Shown: positions 38,001 through 46,752 of the stretch, one piece after another | Layout: every line of letters begins with the position of its first letter | Position numbering within the stretch: position 1 is the stretch's first letter | NCBI GenBank assembly: GCA_023078555.1 | Contig: CM041202.1 | Coordinates: 2,042,022-2,106,021, forward strand | Length of the DNA: 64,000 nucleotides | DNA from: Ulva prolifera | Taxonomy: Eukaryota; Chlorophyta; Ulvophyceae; Ulvales; Ulvaceae | Reading direction: 5' to 3' | The notes under the pieces: model-generated | What the model was told of the DNA's origin: nothing | The model's database searches: none | What the model saw: only the letters and a program-made list of their open reading frames with translations | Position numbers and translations under genes: made by a program

Positions 38001-38399
38001 CCGGGTTGGTGGTTCTGTACACAGCATGTGGTTCTGTACACAACATGTTCTTGTGCTGCCGCCTTCATCTTTGTGCACAACAGCCCTCTCTGCTCGCGCA
38101 GAACACATCCAAGGCACCACAGCGACTTTGGAAATTCCTGTGGCCATGCACTATTTCCAAGCAGTCTCGATGGCGCTGCAGGTGTGCTGTCGTAAGAACT
38201 GACATAGTAGATGGCAAATTTACCCGGACAGTGAGCCTCAGCAGGATTGTTGGTGAAGCAGCAACACGGCATGTGCAGAAGCATGCAGCTCGACGTTGCT
38301 GTCGTGCACCTGGTAAGTTGAACGGTTCTGGTGCTGAGCCCGCAGCCACGGCGATCTGGAGGCCTCTCCGAAGCATGATGTAAACTATCTCCACCACCT
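35045..38399. other. No recognisable gene; contains a retrocopied transcript end
   Basis: Many overlapping short open frames occur without motifs. The only structured items are the oligo(A) tract at 37050-37074 and its upstream TGTAA. Confidence 0.45.
37033..37074 (+). mobile_element. Retrocopied RNA 3' end: TGTAA followed by oligo(A)
   Basis: TGTAA (37033-37037) is followed 12 nt later by 25 bases of A interrupted by one C (37050-37074). This is the layout of a polyadenylated chlorophyte mRNA, so the segment to the left is probably a processed pseudogene or retroelement end. Neither its parent nor a target duplication could be identified. Confidence 0.5.
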
Positions 38400-38607
38400 G
38401 TCCAATGGGTTGAGGACGCTACAAAAGCTGTCCCTTCCTTTTCAGGAGGTCGCGGGCTCGATTCTGTTTGCGATTTGGGGAATCGAAGGTCGTGGGGGGG
38501 GGGGGGGGGGGGGGGGTCCAGGGCGGGTTCACCGGGACTCCTTTGGCATATGTGGTCCCGTTAATTCGGAGCTGTCAATGGCCTTTCAGGATACGTGTAT
38601 GTATGTA
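38400..38607 (+). mobile_element. tRNA-like SINE, second copy, with internal poly-G
   Basis: It starts GTCCAATGGGTTGAGGAC like the copy at 13028. It has the B-box-like GGCTCGATTCT (38455-38465) and the LINE-shared end (GTCCCGTTAATTCGGAGCTG ... GGATACG). The middle is replaced by a G run (38494-38516). Its tail runs into TGTATGTATG, into which a group A element has inserted. Confidence 0.82.
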
Positions 38608-39009
38608 GTTACAAAGGACAGAGGCCGGGAAGCGAGCCGTTGCCAGGAATACACACGCAAATCCACTCACGCAGTCATGGCACTAGGCCGGGCACGAGCA
38701 CATACCACAGCTCGGCCGGTGATGCCAGCCAAAGATTGAAGCCCCGCACGGAGAACAAGAGCATTCCCCTTGCACAACGCCACACTCAACCGGCGCAGAG
38801 CATTCGTCACAAACAAAGCACGGTTCACCTTGCCACACCGAGACGCAACCTCCGCCAGCCGATTCAAGTGATTCATGGCAGGCCGTCCCAATCGACCATG
38901 CGTCTCATGCGACAACGGCACAAAACTATACGCATCAGGGTCGTACAAACGATAAGCAGTGCGTTTCTGCACGTCCCGCGTCTCCGCAGCACCCCCGTCC
39001 TCGCGGGCC
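38608..39009 (-). mobile_element. 5'-truncated REL-type retrotransposon, group A (minus copy)
   Basis: On the minus strand it encodes the endonuclease tail (AREDGGAAETRDVQKRTAYR ... LSHETHG) almost identical to 45070-45411, then the short 3' UTR ending GTCCTTTGTAAC. Both flanks are TACATACA repeats. It lies between the SINE tail and the LINE tail. Confidence 0.9.
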
Positions 39010-42000
39010 TGCCTGTATGTATGTATATATGCATGATTACATAGCCGTATCCATTTGGACATTGACAACTCCGAAATCCGGGACCGAAAGAGGCATCCAA
39101 GCAACATGCTGCCGCAAACTCTGACTTGCGCCACAGGATGCAACAACACGAGCCAATTCACCGAGAGGGGACGGGCGATTTGCAACACCCGACACCCCAG
39201 CATCACCACCAACACCATCAACACCGACAATAAGAACAACCGCTACATCAGACCACGAAACACCAGAGGCACTGGCATAAGGACCTGGCCGTGCGAGCAA
39301 CTGCCGCACCAAAACCGCAACGGCGGAGACATGCCGATCACGATGTGCCACTGGGACAGGTGGCAGAACTGCCCCGAGGGGTGCACGTGCGATGTAGGAT
39401 GTGAAGACATCAGCAGCACGTGAATATTCCAAATGCTTTTCACTACGGTGCCTACACAAGAAAGGAGACAGACCAGAACGAGCAGACATTAGCACACGCA
39501 CAAGACCGGGCTCAACGGAGTCCATAAACGGGGCTAGTGACCCTAGTTCGTGTATTATCACACCACGCAACCACTCTCCAGTGACCTTATTGTCGCGACC
39601 ACGCTTCTCAAATCGTTGTTCAAGGTATGCCAACCACATGACAGCCACGATCGTCGCGACCTTCTCACGGGTAAGATTTGAGTACGTGATTGTGAGAGGG
39701 CTTTGTTTGGACGGCTGATCATGCATGCCGAGACGTTTGGACACCCTGGGTGGCCCACGTCGGCGGCGATGCTCAGGCTCGGGTGGAGCCTGTAAGGCAA
39801 GTCTGATGTGTGCATATCGTTTCAGTTCTGCCGCAATGGCCGTGATGCGGGAATGAAAGTCCCCGCCTACCCCCGGCCCCCGTTGAGAGTGACCCCGAAT
39901 CGCGGTGGATTCCACCGCAACCGGGAATCGCTCCGCCCCCATGTGTGTCAGCTTTGCGTACCAGCAAAGTTTAGCTGCCTTGATCATTGAGCTCACAGGC
40001 AGGAGGCCCGTGTCGGAAAAAAGAATCTCCTCCCTGCAATCGAACTGGTGCAGACCAAACACCATGCGGATTGCCTTTTTACAGATGGTATCAAGTTTGT
40101 CGAGTTCAGTTTTTGGGCCAATCCAGACCTCAGCCCCATACAAAGCAGGAGTATATATGAACGCATAAACAAGGCGGAGCCGGGCGGTCACCGGGAGGTA
40201 GTGGCAACGCAGCACTGGCCGCCACGCGCCAAGTGCCTTGTTCATCTTCGCGCGTACATGATGCATATGTTCAGACCAAGAGCCATTTGACTGGAAGAAA
40301 ACACCCAAGTATTTGTAGGTGTGAACAGTCTCCAACTGCGACCCCCGCAGCTGGAAGACAACTGGTGCGCCGCTGGCGGGCCCTGCGGCTGATTGAACAC
40401 CATAGTTTTAGACTTCAACACATTTGGTAAGGAGCGCCATTGAAACAACCATTTATCGATTGTATCAATATGTCCCTGAAGCCCTGCCGGTGTCAAGGAC
40501 ATTGCATTGACATCATCTGCATAAGTGAGTCCGGAAATTTTATCGGTGTCTGGTGAGTCAAGGGGAATGCAGAGTTCTTTTGGACGGGTGTGCAGTGTTT
40601 CAAGCAGATCATCAATGAACACATCGAAGAGAATGGTTGACAGGGGGTCGCCTTGGCCGACCCCGAGGGTGATGGGGAAGTATGGTGATTCCTGGTCTTG
40701 GAAGCGCACCCTTGATTTCGTGTTTGAGAGCATGTGTGCGATGACCCGACCGAGGCGGCCTGTCACTCCTTTCTGGAGTAGTTTGTACAACAGACCGTCG
40801 CGCCACACAGTATCATATGCTTTCCGGATGTCCAGGAAGAAAGCATAAAGTGGAGTGTCCGCCGCGGCGGCCGCCCGGACAATGCGTGCAAAGGTGTGGA
40901 CATGGTCTACACAGCCGCGATCCTCGCGGAAAGCGGCTTGGGACTCATGGAGGGTTATATTGTTTTGGAGGTGGGACCTGAGTAGTGTGCTGAAAAGCTT
41001 CCGGAATATTGAAAGCAGTGTGATACCCCGGTAGTTGGAGGGGTCTGTTGCATCCCCGGCTTTGTGGAGGCTTACAATTGTTCCGAGTGACCACGCATTG
41101 GGAATGGTTTCGTGCGTCGAGCAGAAACTGAGGAGCTGCAGGACGACGGTTTGCAATTGCGGCCCCCCGGCCTTCAGTAAAGTAAAGTAAAGTAAACCTG
41201 AATTCCGAATCAGTAGTTCGCAGATGATATCATCGTGGTCTGCGGCTTTCCAGTTGTGCATTGTAGCAAGTGCTTGTTGAAGTTCGTGAAGTGTGAAGGC
41301 ATCATCCATCTCTTGGTTGTGTTCAGGCTCATTTTGGCGCCATGCGTGCAATGTGTCTCTGACATGTGCATCAGTTTGCTCGCAGAATGTGGCATGTGGG
41401 ACCGGGTTCATTTCAGATTGGTAGTGATTCGAGAAAACCTGCATCACTGTGTCTATATTATCAGTGGGGACTCCCCCATACATAACAGAAGGCACGGGGT
41501 GCTCGGCCGTCGAGCCACCCCTGGTTAGCAGTTTCAACAAACGTTTCGCTGACACCCATGAAACTTTAGACTCAAGTCCTGGCGTGCACGTTTTAGATAC
41601 ATGGTTGGCTTGTTGTTTGGTGTATGCACGTTTGAGATCGCGTTTCAGCTGGTTCTTTGCACCTCGGCGTTGCTGGAATGCTAGCTTGTCAGTGTCGCTG
41701 CCGGTCCGGCAATGTGTCTCATGAAGGGTCCAGCATTCGCGTCTGAGGTCTGCATATTCTTTGTTCCACCATTGCACGCGATGGGTCCGTACCTGGTGTT
41801 TCCCAAAGCATTGCTCTCCTGCGGTACGTAGGATGTTTGCCAAGGCAGATGTGAAAGTGTTGGCAGCTTCAGCATGCGGCATGCTACATGAGTCCATGTC
41901 GTGCAGCAACTGCGCAAGGGGCTCTTGCAGGGCTGTTTCAAAGTTTGCGACTGTCTCCTCGTTTTGCATTGCTTTCCTATTCCACCGTTTTGTGTGTGAT

Positions 42001-42961
42001 CGGGCGCATTTGCGCTTGCTTCTGTGTGTGGCATGTGGCAGTGACAGTGATAGTGTGAGCAGCGCGTGATTAGAGAGACACTGCCCAGCAGAGTGGATTG
42101 CAGGTGCACTGCAACGGTCCCTACATGCAGAGCTCGTCAGACAGTAGTCAACAACAGAGGTGCCGCCGGCATGCATGCATGTCGGCGAAAAGGCAGTGTG
42201 GTTGTGCATGACATGCATGTTGCATTGTTCTACCATGTTTATTAGGCGACAGCCCTGTGAGTTACGGAACGTTTCATTATGTAGTGGAATATGATGTGAG
42301 TTTTGTGCATTCCCAATCCTGGCGTTGAAGTCCCCGCACACAATGATGTGGAATCCCTTGTCAGTCAAGTGGTGTATGTCATGTGTGAGAGCTTCCAGCT
42401 CAGCAGCAAACCTGTCGCTGTCTGCAGGACGGGTGTGTGCCACCGGCCGTATGTATACACTTCCGATTGCAGTCTTGGTTGTGTGTCTGCCGGCGCACAA
42501 TTGTACCCAGGTCGTCTGATGATTTTTCTTGGAACCCCAGGATACTCTGTGTGTAAGGTGTGACAGTGTGTCTTTCACAATGATGCCTGTGCCGCCGCCG
42601 GTCCTTGTTTGAGTTGTGTATCCCGGAGCACCATATGCAGTATACCCGTGCGCGGCAAGCATAGAAGTTTTCTCTGTGTCCGACAAATCGCACCAGGTTT
42701 CTTGGACTGAACAAATGTCCACATGTTTTGATGACAGAAATGCACAAACATCCACATTTTTAGATGACAAGGATTGTGTAAACATACCATTCACATTTAA
42801 GCTTCCAAGCGTGACACATGTTGGTGCTTTAGATAAACCCGCCTGGTTGTCATGTGCAGAGGCGAGAGGTGCAAAGCGGTTGGCCGCGGTTGCAGGTTCG
42901 GTGGTGGTAGGGTGGGGGCGAGCGCGGAGTGGTTTGTTCCGGCCATCGCCTTGTGGATACA
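39010..42961 (-). mobile_element. Near full-length LINE (endonuclease/RT non-LTR retrotransposon)
   Basis: The minus-strand element codes for an apurinic-type endonuclease, reverse transcriptase and C-terminal region, then ends GGATACGGCTATGTAATCAT with a TACA-rich tail. The 3' boundary is set by comparison with the plus copy at 42961-43257. The 5' boundary is where sequence matching that inverted copy begins. A one-base frameshift and a 36-bp insertion interrupt it. Confidence 0.9.
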
Positions 42962-42983
42962 TTGGTGCGGCAGTTGCTCGCAC
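39037..42983 (-). pseudogene. LINE ORF2: endonuclease and reverse transcriptase, one frameshift
   Basis: The first frame (40242-42983) starts at the first in-frame ATG. Residues about 55-290 form the exonuclease-endonuclease-phosphatase domain (LGSLNVNGM, CSVQETW, CGDFNARIG). Residues about 590-850 form the RT (NYRGITLLSIFRKLFS, FFLDIRKAYDTVW, GVGQGDPLSTILF, and YADD at 40512-40523). The reading then moves to the frame of 39037-40335 (HTYKYLGVFFQSNGSWSEHM ... ending VNVQMDTAM). The break lies near 40391-40400 and fits loss of one T. The product would nick DNA and copy its own RNA. The upstream portion near 42983 overlaps the inverted copy, so the true N-terminus is uncertain. The element is probably inactive. 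Confidence 0.88.
41180..41215 (-). mobile_element. 36-bp in-frame insertion of a (TTTAC)n tail inside the RT gene
   Basis: A 30-bp piece (41180-41209, coding strand TTCGGAATTCAGG then TTTAC units) is flanked by TACTGA on both sides (plus TCAGTA at 41174-41179 and 41210-41215). It encodes the extra residues between ELL and KAGGP. Its sequence matches the 3' end of the SINE tail. Confidence 0.8.
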
Positions 42984-43257
42984 GGCCAGGTCCTTATGAC
43001 AGTGCCTCTGGTGTTTCGTGGTCTGATGTGGCGGTTGTTCTTATTGTCGGTGTTGATGGTGTTGGTGGTGATGCTGGGGTGTCGGGTGTTGCAAATCGCC
43101 CGTCCCCTCTTGGTGAATTGGCTCGTGTTGTTGCATTCTGTGGCGCAAGTCAGAGTTTGCGGCAGCATGTTGCTTGGATGCCTCTTTCGGTCCCGGATTT
43201 CGGAGTTGTCAATGTCCAAATGGATACGGCTATGTCTGTAATCATACATACATACAG
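42961..43257 (+). mobile_element. 3' fragment of the same LINE family, head-to-head with the full copy
   Basis: Encodes the LINE C-terminus on the plus strand (VRQLLARPGPYDSASGVSWS ... VNVQMDTAM) with a few substitutions from the minus copy. It ends in TACATACATACAG, where the group A element begins. Confidence 0.9.
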
Positions 43258-45411
43258 AATCTCTACATCGAAGGCGCACCGCCCGGCACCGCTGCAATCA
43301 CGTCGCAGCGCGGCGTGCGGCAAGGCGACCCCATCAGCCCGCTGCTCTTCGCCCTGGCCCTCCAGGGCCCCCTCCAGGCAGTGCAGGCCCAGCACCAGCC
43401 ACCCGGGAGGGAGGTCACGGCCGCCCTCATGGCGTATCATGACGACTGCACCATCGCCGGGCAGCGCGTGGACGCCGCCGCCGCATTCCGTGCGCTGGTC
43501 TCGGCAGCAGAACCCCTCGGGCTGGAGCCCCAGCTACACAAGTGCACGGCCTACTCGCGCGACCCCCAGCATGCGGGATCCGTCGCGGCCGCGCTCGGCA
43601 TAACGCATGCCACGGAGGGCACCGTCATCACCGGCACGCCCATCGGCACCCCGGCGTTCGAGTCGGCGCACGCGGAAGCGACGGCCGACAAGGTGTGCGC
43701 CACCATCGAGAAGATGATGCGCTTGCCCCTGAAAGCGCAAGACCAGTTCTTGCTGCTCACGATGTCCTGCCAACGCCGTATGCTGCACTACGCCAGGGCG
43801 GTGCCGTGGGCGCACATTTCCGATCACATGCGCCGGACGGAGGCGTCCGTCCTGGCTGCGGTGAATGAAATCATGCGCATCCCGCGGGACGACACTCGTG
43901 CGGCCGCACAAGCCGTCCTTCCAGCGCGCCTCGGAGGCCTGGGCGTCACGTCCACGCCGCAGGAGGTCGCGGACGGAGCGTACCTCGCTGCAGCGGCGGT
44001 GAGCCAAAAGGCGTTCGCAGGAGGCCCCGAGTGCATGCAGCCGTACCGGGGGCCGCACGGGCAACAATTGCAGGAAACCTGGCAGGCCCTCAACGTCGCT
44101 CAGCAGCTCCATCCGGAGCTGCCCGGGCCGGCGAGCGGCGACACCATCGCCAAGGTGTTACCTGGTATGCAGCAGCGTATCACAAAGTTGGTTGCCCTGC
44201 GCCGCCGGGCAGCTCTGCTTGCCAGCCATGACGTTGCCACGCTCGAGGGTGCATGCAACTTGGCACGGCTTCGCAGCTGTGCTTGCCGTGCAGCCACCCT
44301 TTGGTTGAGCACCCTGCCGCTCTCCCAGGCGCTGCGCATGACTGACATTGAGTTCATGCTGTGCATCAGGTATCTCCTGGGCATGTCCCCAGCCCCTCCC
44401 AATGCGGTCGGCTCGCGCTGCGAATGTGGCACTCTCATACAGCCGCATGATCTCGACCACGCGATGAATTGCACACACAATGCGGGGACCTGGACTTCGC
44501 GCCACAATATCGTTGAAAAACAATGGCGCGAGATCGGGTCCCACGCGTGTGTGGCATCCACGCGCATCCCGCGCACAGCGCCGTTCGTCCGCGCGCGGCT
44601 CGCGGCCGCATCGAGGCAGATCCATGCTGGCCCGTTGGGCCCGCCCCCCCCTGCTCCGCCCCAGCCCGCCTCCCAGGTCGCGGGCCCATCGCGTGGGGCG
44701 GCCTTGCCCGCGGCGCCGGTGCCTGCAGCCCCGCCGCCGCCGCCAACCGCGCGCGCGGACGAGGCGCCGGCACCTACGCCTGCTCCGGCCGCCGACGCCG
44801 ATGCTGGACACAGTGCCCAGATGGGGCGCCACGCGCCAGACGCAGCGCAGGCTGCGGCCCTGGCGGCGGCGGCGGCGCCGGGTGGTCAGGATCCAGCGGG
44901 GCCTGGGGAGCAGGCCGCTGCCGCGCAGGCAACGGCGCTGGATGAGGTGTTCAGGGCAGTGGCCCAGGAGAAACTGGGGGACATCATGTTTATGCCGCCG
45001 GGCGACCCTTTGTGCATAGGAGATGTGTCGGTTGTGAACCCCTGTGCTGGTTCCTATTGCGGCCGTGCGGCCCGCGAGGACGGGGGTGCTGCGGAGACGC
45101 GGGACGTGCAGAAACGCACTGCTTATCGTTTGTACGACCCTGATGCGTACAGTTTCGTGCCGTTGTCGCATGAGACGCATGGTCGCTTGGGGCGGCCTGC
45201 CATGAATCACTTGAATCGGCTGGCAGAGGTTGCGTCTCGGTGTGGTAAGGTGAACCGTGCTTTGTTTGTGACGAATGCTCTGCGCCGGTTGAGTGTGGCG
45301 TTGTGCAAGGGGAATGCTCTTGTGCTCCGTGCGGGGCTTCAATCTTTGGCTGGCATCACCGGCCGAGCTGTGGTACGTGCTCGTGCCCGGCCTAGTGCCA
45401 TGACTGCGTGA
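43258..45411 (+). CDS. Retrotransposon polyprotein, C-terminal part: RT, zinc knuckle, restriction-like endonuclease
   Basis: The frame is open throughout and continues to the left only by chance through the LINE tail, so the true N-terminus is lost. It begins within the RT domain (GVRQGDPISPLLFALALQGP). The catalytic box is YHDD (43435-43446) in place of the usual YADD. Next come a CCHC knuckle (CECG...HDLDHAMNC, 44419-44472), a Pro/Ala-rich linker (about 44640-44930), and an endonuclease-like domain with GDVSVVNP, DVQKRTAYRL and LSHETHG (44980-45360), fitting an Asp...Lys...Glu catalytic set. The order RT-CCHC-endonuclease is that of the R2/NeSL-like groups. Relatives in the window are at 10557 and 38608. 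Confidence 0.85.
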   Translation, partial: NLYIEGAPPGTAAITSQRGVRQGDPISPLLFALALQGPLQAVQAQHQPPGREVTAALMAYHDDCTIAGQRVDAAAAFRALVSAAEPLGLEPQLHKCTAYSRDPQHAGSVAAALGITHATEGTVITGTPIGTPAFESAHAEATADKVCATIEKMMRLPLKAQDQFLLLTMSCQRRMLHYARAVPWAHISDHMRRTEASVLAAVNEIMRIPRDDTRAAAQAVLPARLGGLGVTSTPQEVADGAYLAAAAVSQKAFAGGPECMQPYRGPHGQQLQETWQALNVAQQLHPELPGPASGDTIAKVLPGMQQRITKLVALRRRAALLASHDVATLEGACNLARLRSCACRAATLWLSTLPLSQALRMTDIEFMLCIRYLLGMSPAPPNAVGSRCECGTLIQPHDLDHAMNCTHNAGTWTSRHNIVEKQWREIGSHACVASTRIPRTAPFVRARLAAASRQIHAGPLGPPPPAPPQPASQVAGPSRGAALPAAPVPAAPPPPPTARADEAPAPTPAPAADADAGHSAQMGRHAPDAAQAAALAAAAAPGGQDPAGPGEQAAAAQATALDEVFRAVAQEKLGDIMFMPPGDPLCIGDVSVVNPCAGSYCGRAAREDGGAAETRDVQKRTAYRLYDPDAYSFVPLSHETHGRLGRPAMNHLNRLAEVASRCGKVNRALFVTNALRRLSVALCKGNALVLRAGLQSLAGITGRAVVRARARPSAMTA

Positions 45412-45470
45412 GTGGATTTGCGTGTGTATTCCTGGCAACGGCTCGCTGCCCGGCCTCTGTCCTTTGTAAC
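43258..45470 (+). mobile_element. REL-type non-LTR retrotransposon, group A, 5'-truncated (2213 bp)
   Basis: Flanked by the 9-bp duplication TACATACAG (43249-43257 and 45471-45479). It carries the ORF described below and a 59-bp 3' UTR ending GTCCTTTGTAAC. It inserted into the TACA tail of the LINE fragment. Confidence 0.92.
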
Positions 45471-45479
45471 TACATACAG

Positions 45480-45513
45480 TGTGGCTCGCTTCCCGGCCTC
45501 TGTCCTTTGTGAC
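45480..45513 (+). mobile_element. 34-bp group A terminal fragment
   Basis: Only CTCGCTTCCCGGCCTCTG through GTCCTTTGTGAC is present (preceded by TGTGG), between TACATACAG repeats at 45471-45479 and 45514-45522. Confidence 0.8.
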
Positions 45514-45522
45514 TACATACAG

Positions 45523-45699
45523 TGTGGCGTTGTGCAAGGGGAATGCTCTTGTGCTCCGTGCGGGGCTTCAATCTTTGGCTGGCATCACCGGCCGAGCTGT
45601 GGTACGTGCTCGTGCCCGGCCTAGTGCCATGACTGCGTGAGTGGATTTGCGTGTGTATTCCTGGCAACGGCTCGCTTCCCGGCCTCTGTCCTTTGTAAC
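45523..45699 (+). mobile_element. 177-bp group A terminal fragment
   Basis: It starts within the last ORF codons (GTGTGGCGTTGTGCAAGGGG, as at 45293) and ends GTCCTTTGTAAC. Its flanks are TACATACAG on the left and TACATACATACACGG on the right. Confidence 0.85.
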
Positions 45700-45717
45700 T
45701 ACATACATACACGGCCG

Positions 45718-46633
45718 GGGACATACATTATTTTATTGATTATCGTCGTTCGTCTCTTCACTCCATAGCTCGGGTCGGTCGTGCTGCGGTGCACGGCCGG
45801 CTCGTGATCGTTGATTTAAATGTCCATACTGCTGTCTGATTCTTTCGCGCTCGTTAGTTTCATGTCTTCTGTGCTCTGCGCACCACAGGCTTGGCACGCT
45901 CTGGCCCGACTCAGCTGTGACGGCATGGCTGCCACTCCTGCCGCTATGTCCATTGGTGGCGAAGGTCATACGGTTGCACTACGAGTTATCTCGTTAATAT
46001 TGTGCGGCGTTTGGCTCGCTTCTGGGCATGGCGGATTGCCAGCATGCTCCGTTCTGCGGGTCGGCTTGGGACGGTACCGGCGAGGCACACATGTCTGCAT
46101 GTTGCCTTCCGTTGTCAGCGGTCGCGCGGACGAGGTTCAGCGAAGCTTTTCATCAAGATTTACGTTTCAGTGGCGCCGCTATACCCTTTTATGGCGCCCT
46201 AGCGGCTTCGAGATGATCATGGCTTCAGCGGTCCCGCGTCCTGCTGCACTGCTGCGTACAGCCAATTCTGTCGGCACCCAGCTGCTGCGTACAGGTTCCC
46301 AGTGTGGAAGTTATGATCCCATGTTCATCCGCTACGATACCCCGCTCTCTGAGCATTTGCGGTGCGTGAGGAGATGGTTTCCTGCTGGCTGTACGCCAGC
46401 GCTGTTTGCTGCGACGGCTTTGACGATCATGCGACGATGGGCTGCGTGGTTGATGACTAGCTGCTTCCTTATGCAGCTGGATGCCTGTGTTTATTCTAAT
46501 TGTGAAGACGCTTTTGAAGTTTCTCATGTGCAGTGCACTTGCACGTAGTGGGCGTGCGCTGATCTGGTGAACGAGTGGATTTGCGTGTGAGTTCCTAGCA
46601 ATGGCTCGATGCCCGGCCTCTGTCCTTTGTAAC
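45718..46633 (+). mobile_element. Possible longer element with a diverged group A tail
   Basis: The 916 bp are bounded by the 14-bp match TACATACACGGCCG (45704-45717 and 46634-46647). The last 70 bp are a diverged group A tail (AGTGGATTTGCGTGTGAG ... CTTTGTAAC). The body has no recognisable domain; a 242-codon frame (45820-46548) is unassigned. The match could also be chance, because the next fragment begins with CGGCCG inside the element itself. Confidence 0.4.
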
Positions 46634-46641
46634 TACATACA

Positions 46642-46752
46642 CGGCCGAGCTGTGGTACGTGCTCGTGCCCGGCCTAGTGCCATGACTGCGTGAGTGGGTT
46701 TGCGTGTGTATTCCTGGCAACGGCTCGCTTCCCGGCCTCTGTCCTTTGTGAC
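46642..46752 (+). mobile_element. 111-bp group A terminal fragment
   Basis: It begins CGGCCGAGCTGTGGTACG (internal to the element) and ends GTCCTTTGTGAC, then runs into TACATACATACATACATC. Confidence 0.85.

Noticed and set aside
45820..46548. 242-codon plus frame as a host gene
   Set aside because: No domain, no splice structure, and it lies inside a segment that is probably a mobile element.
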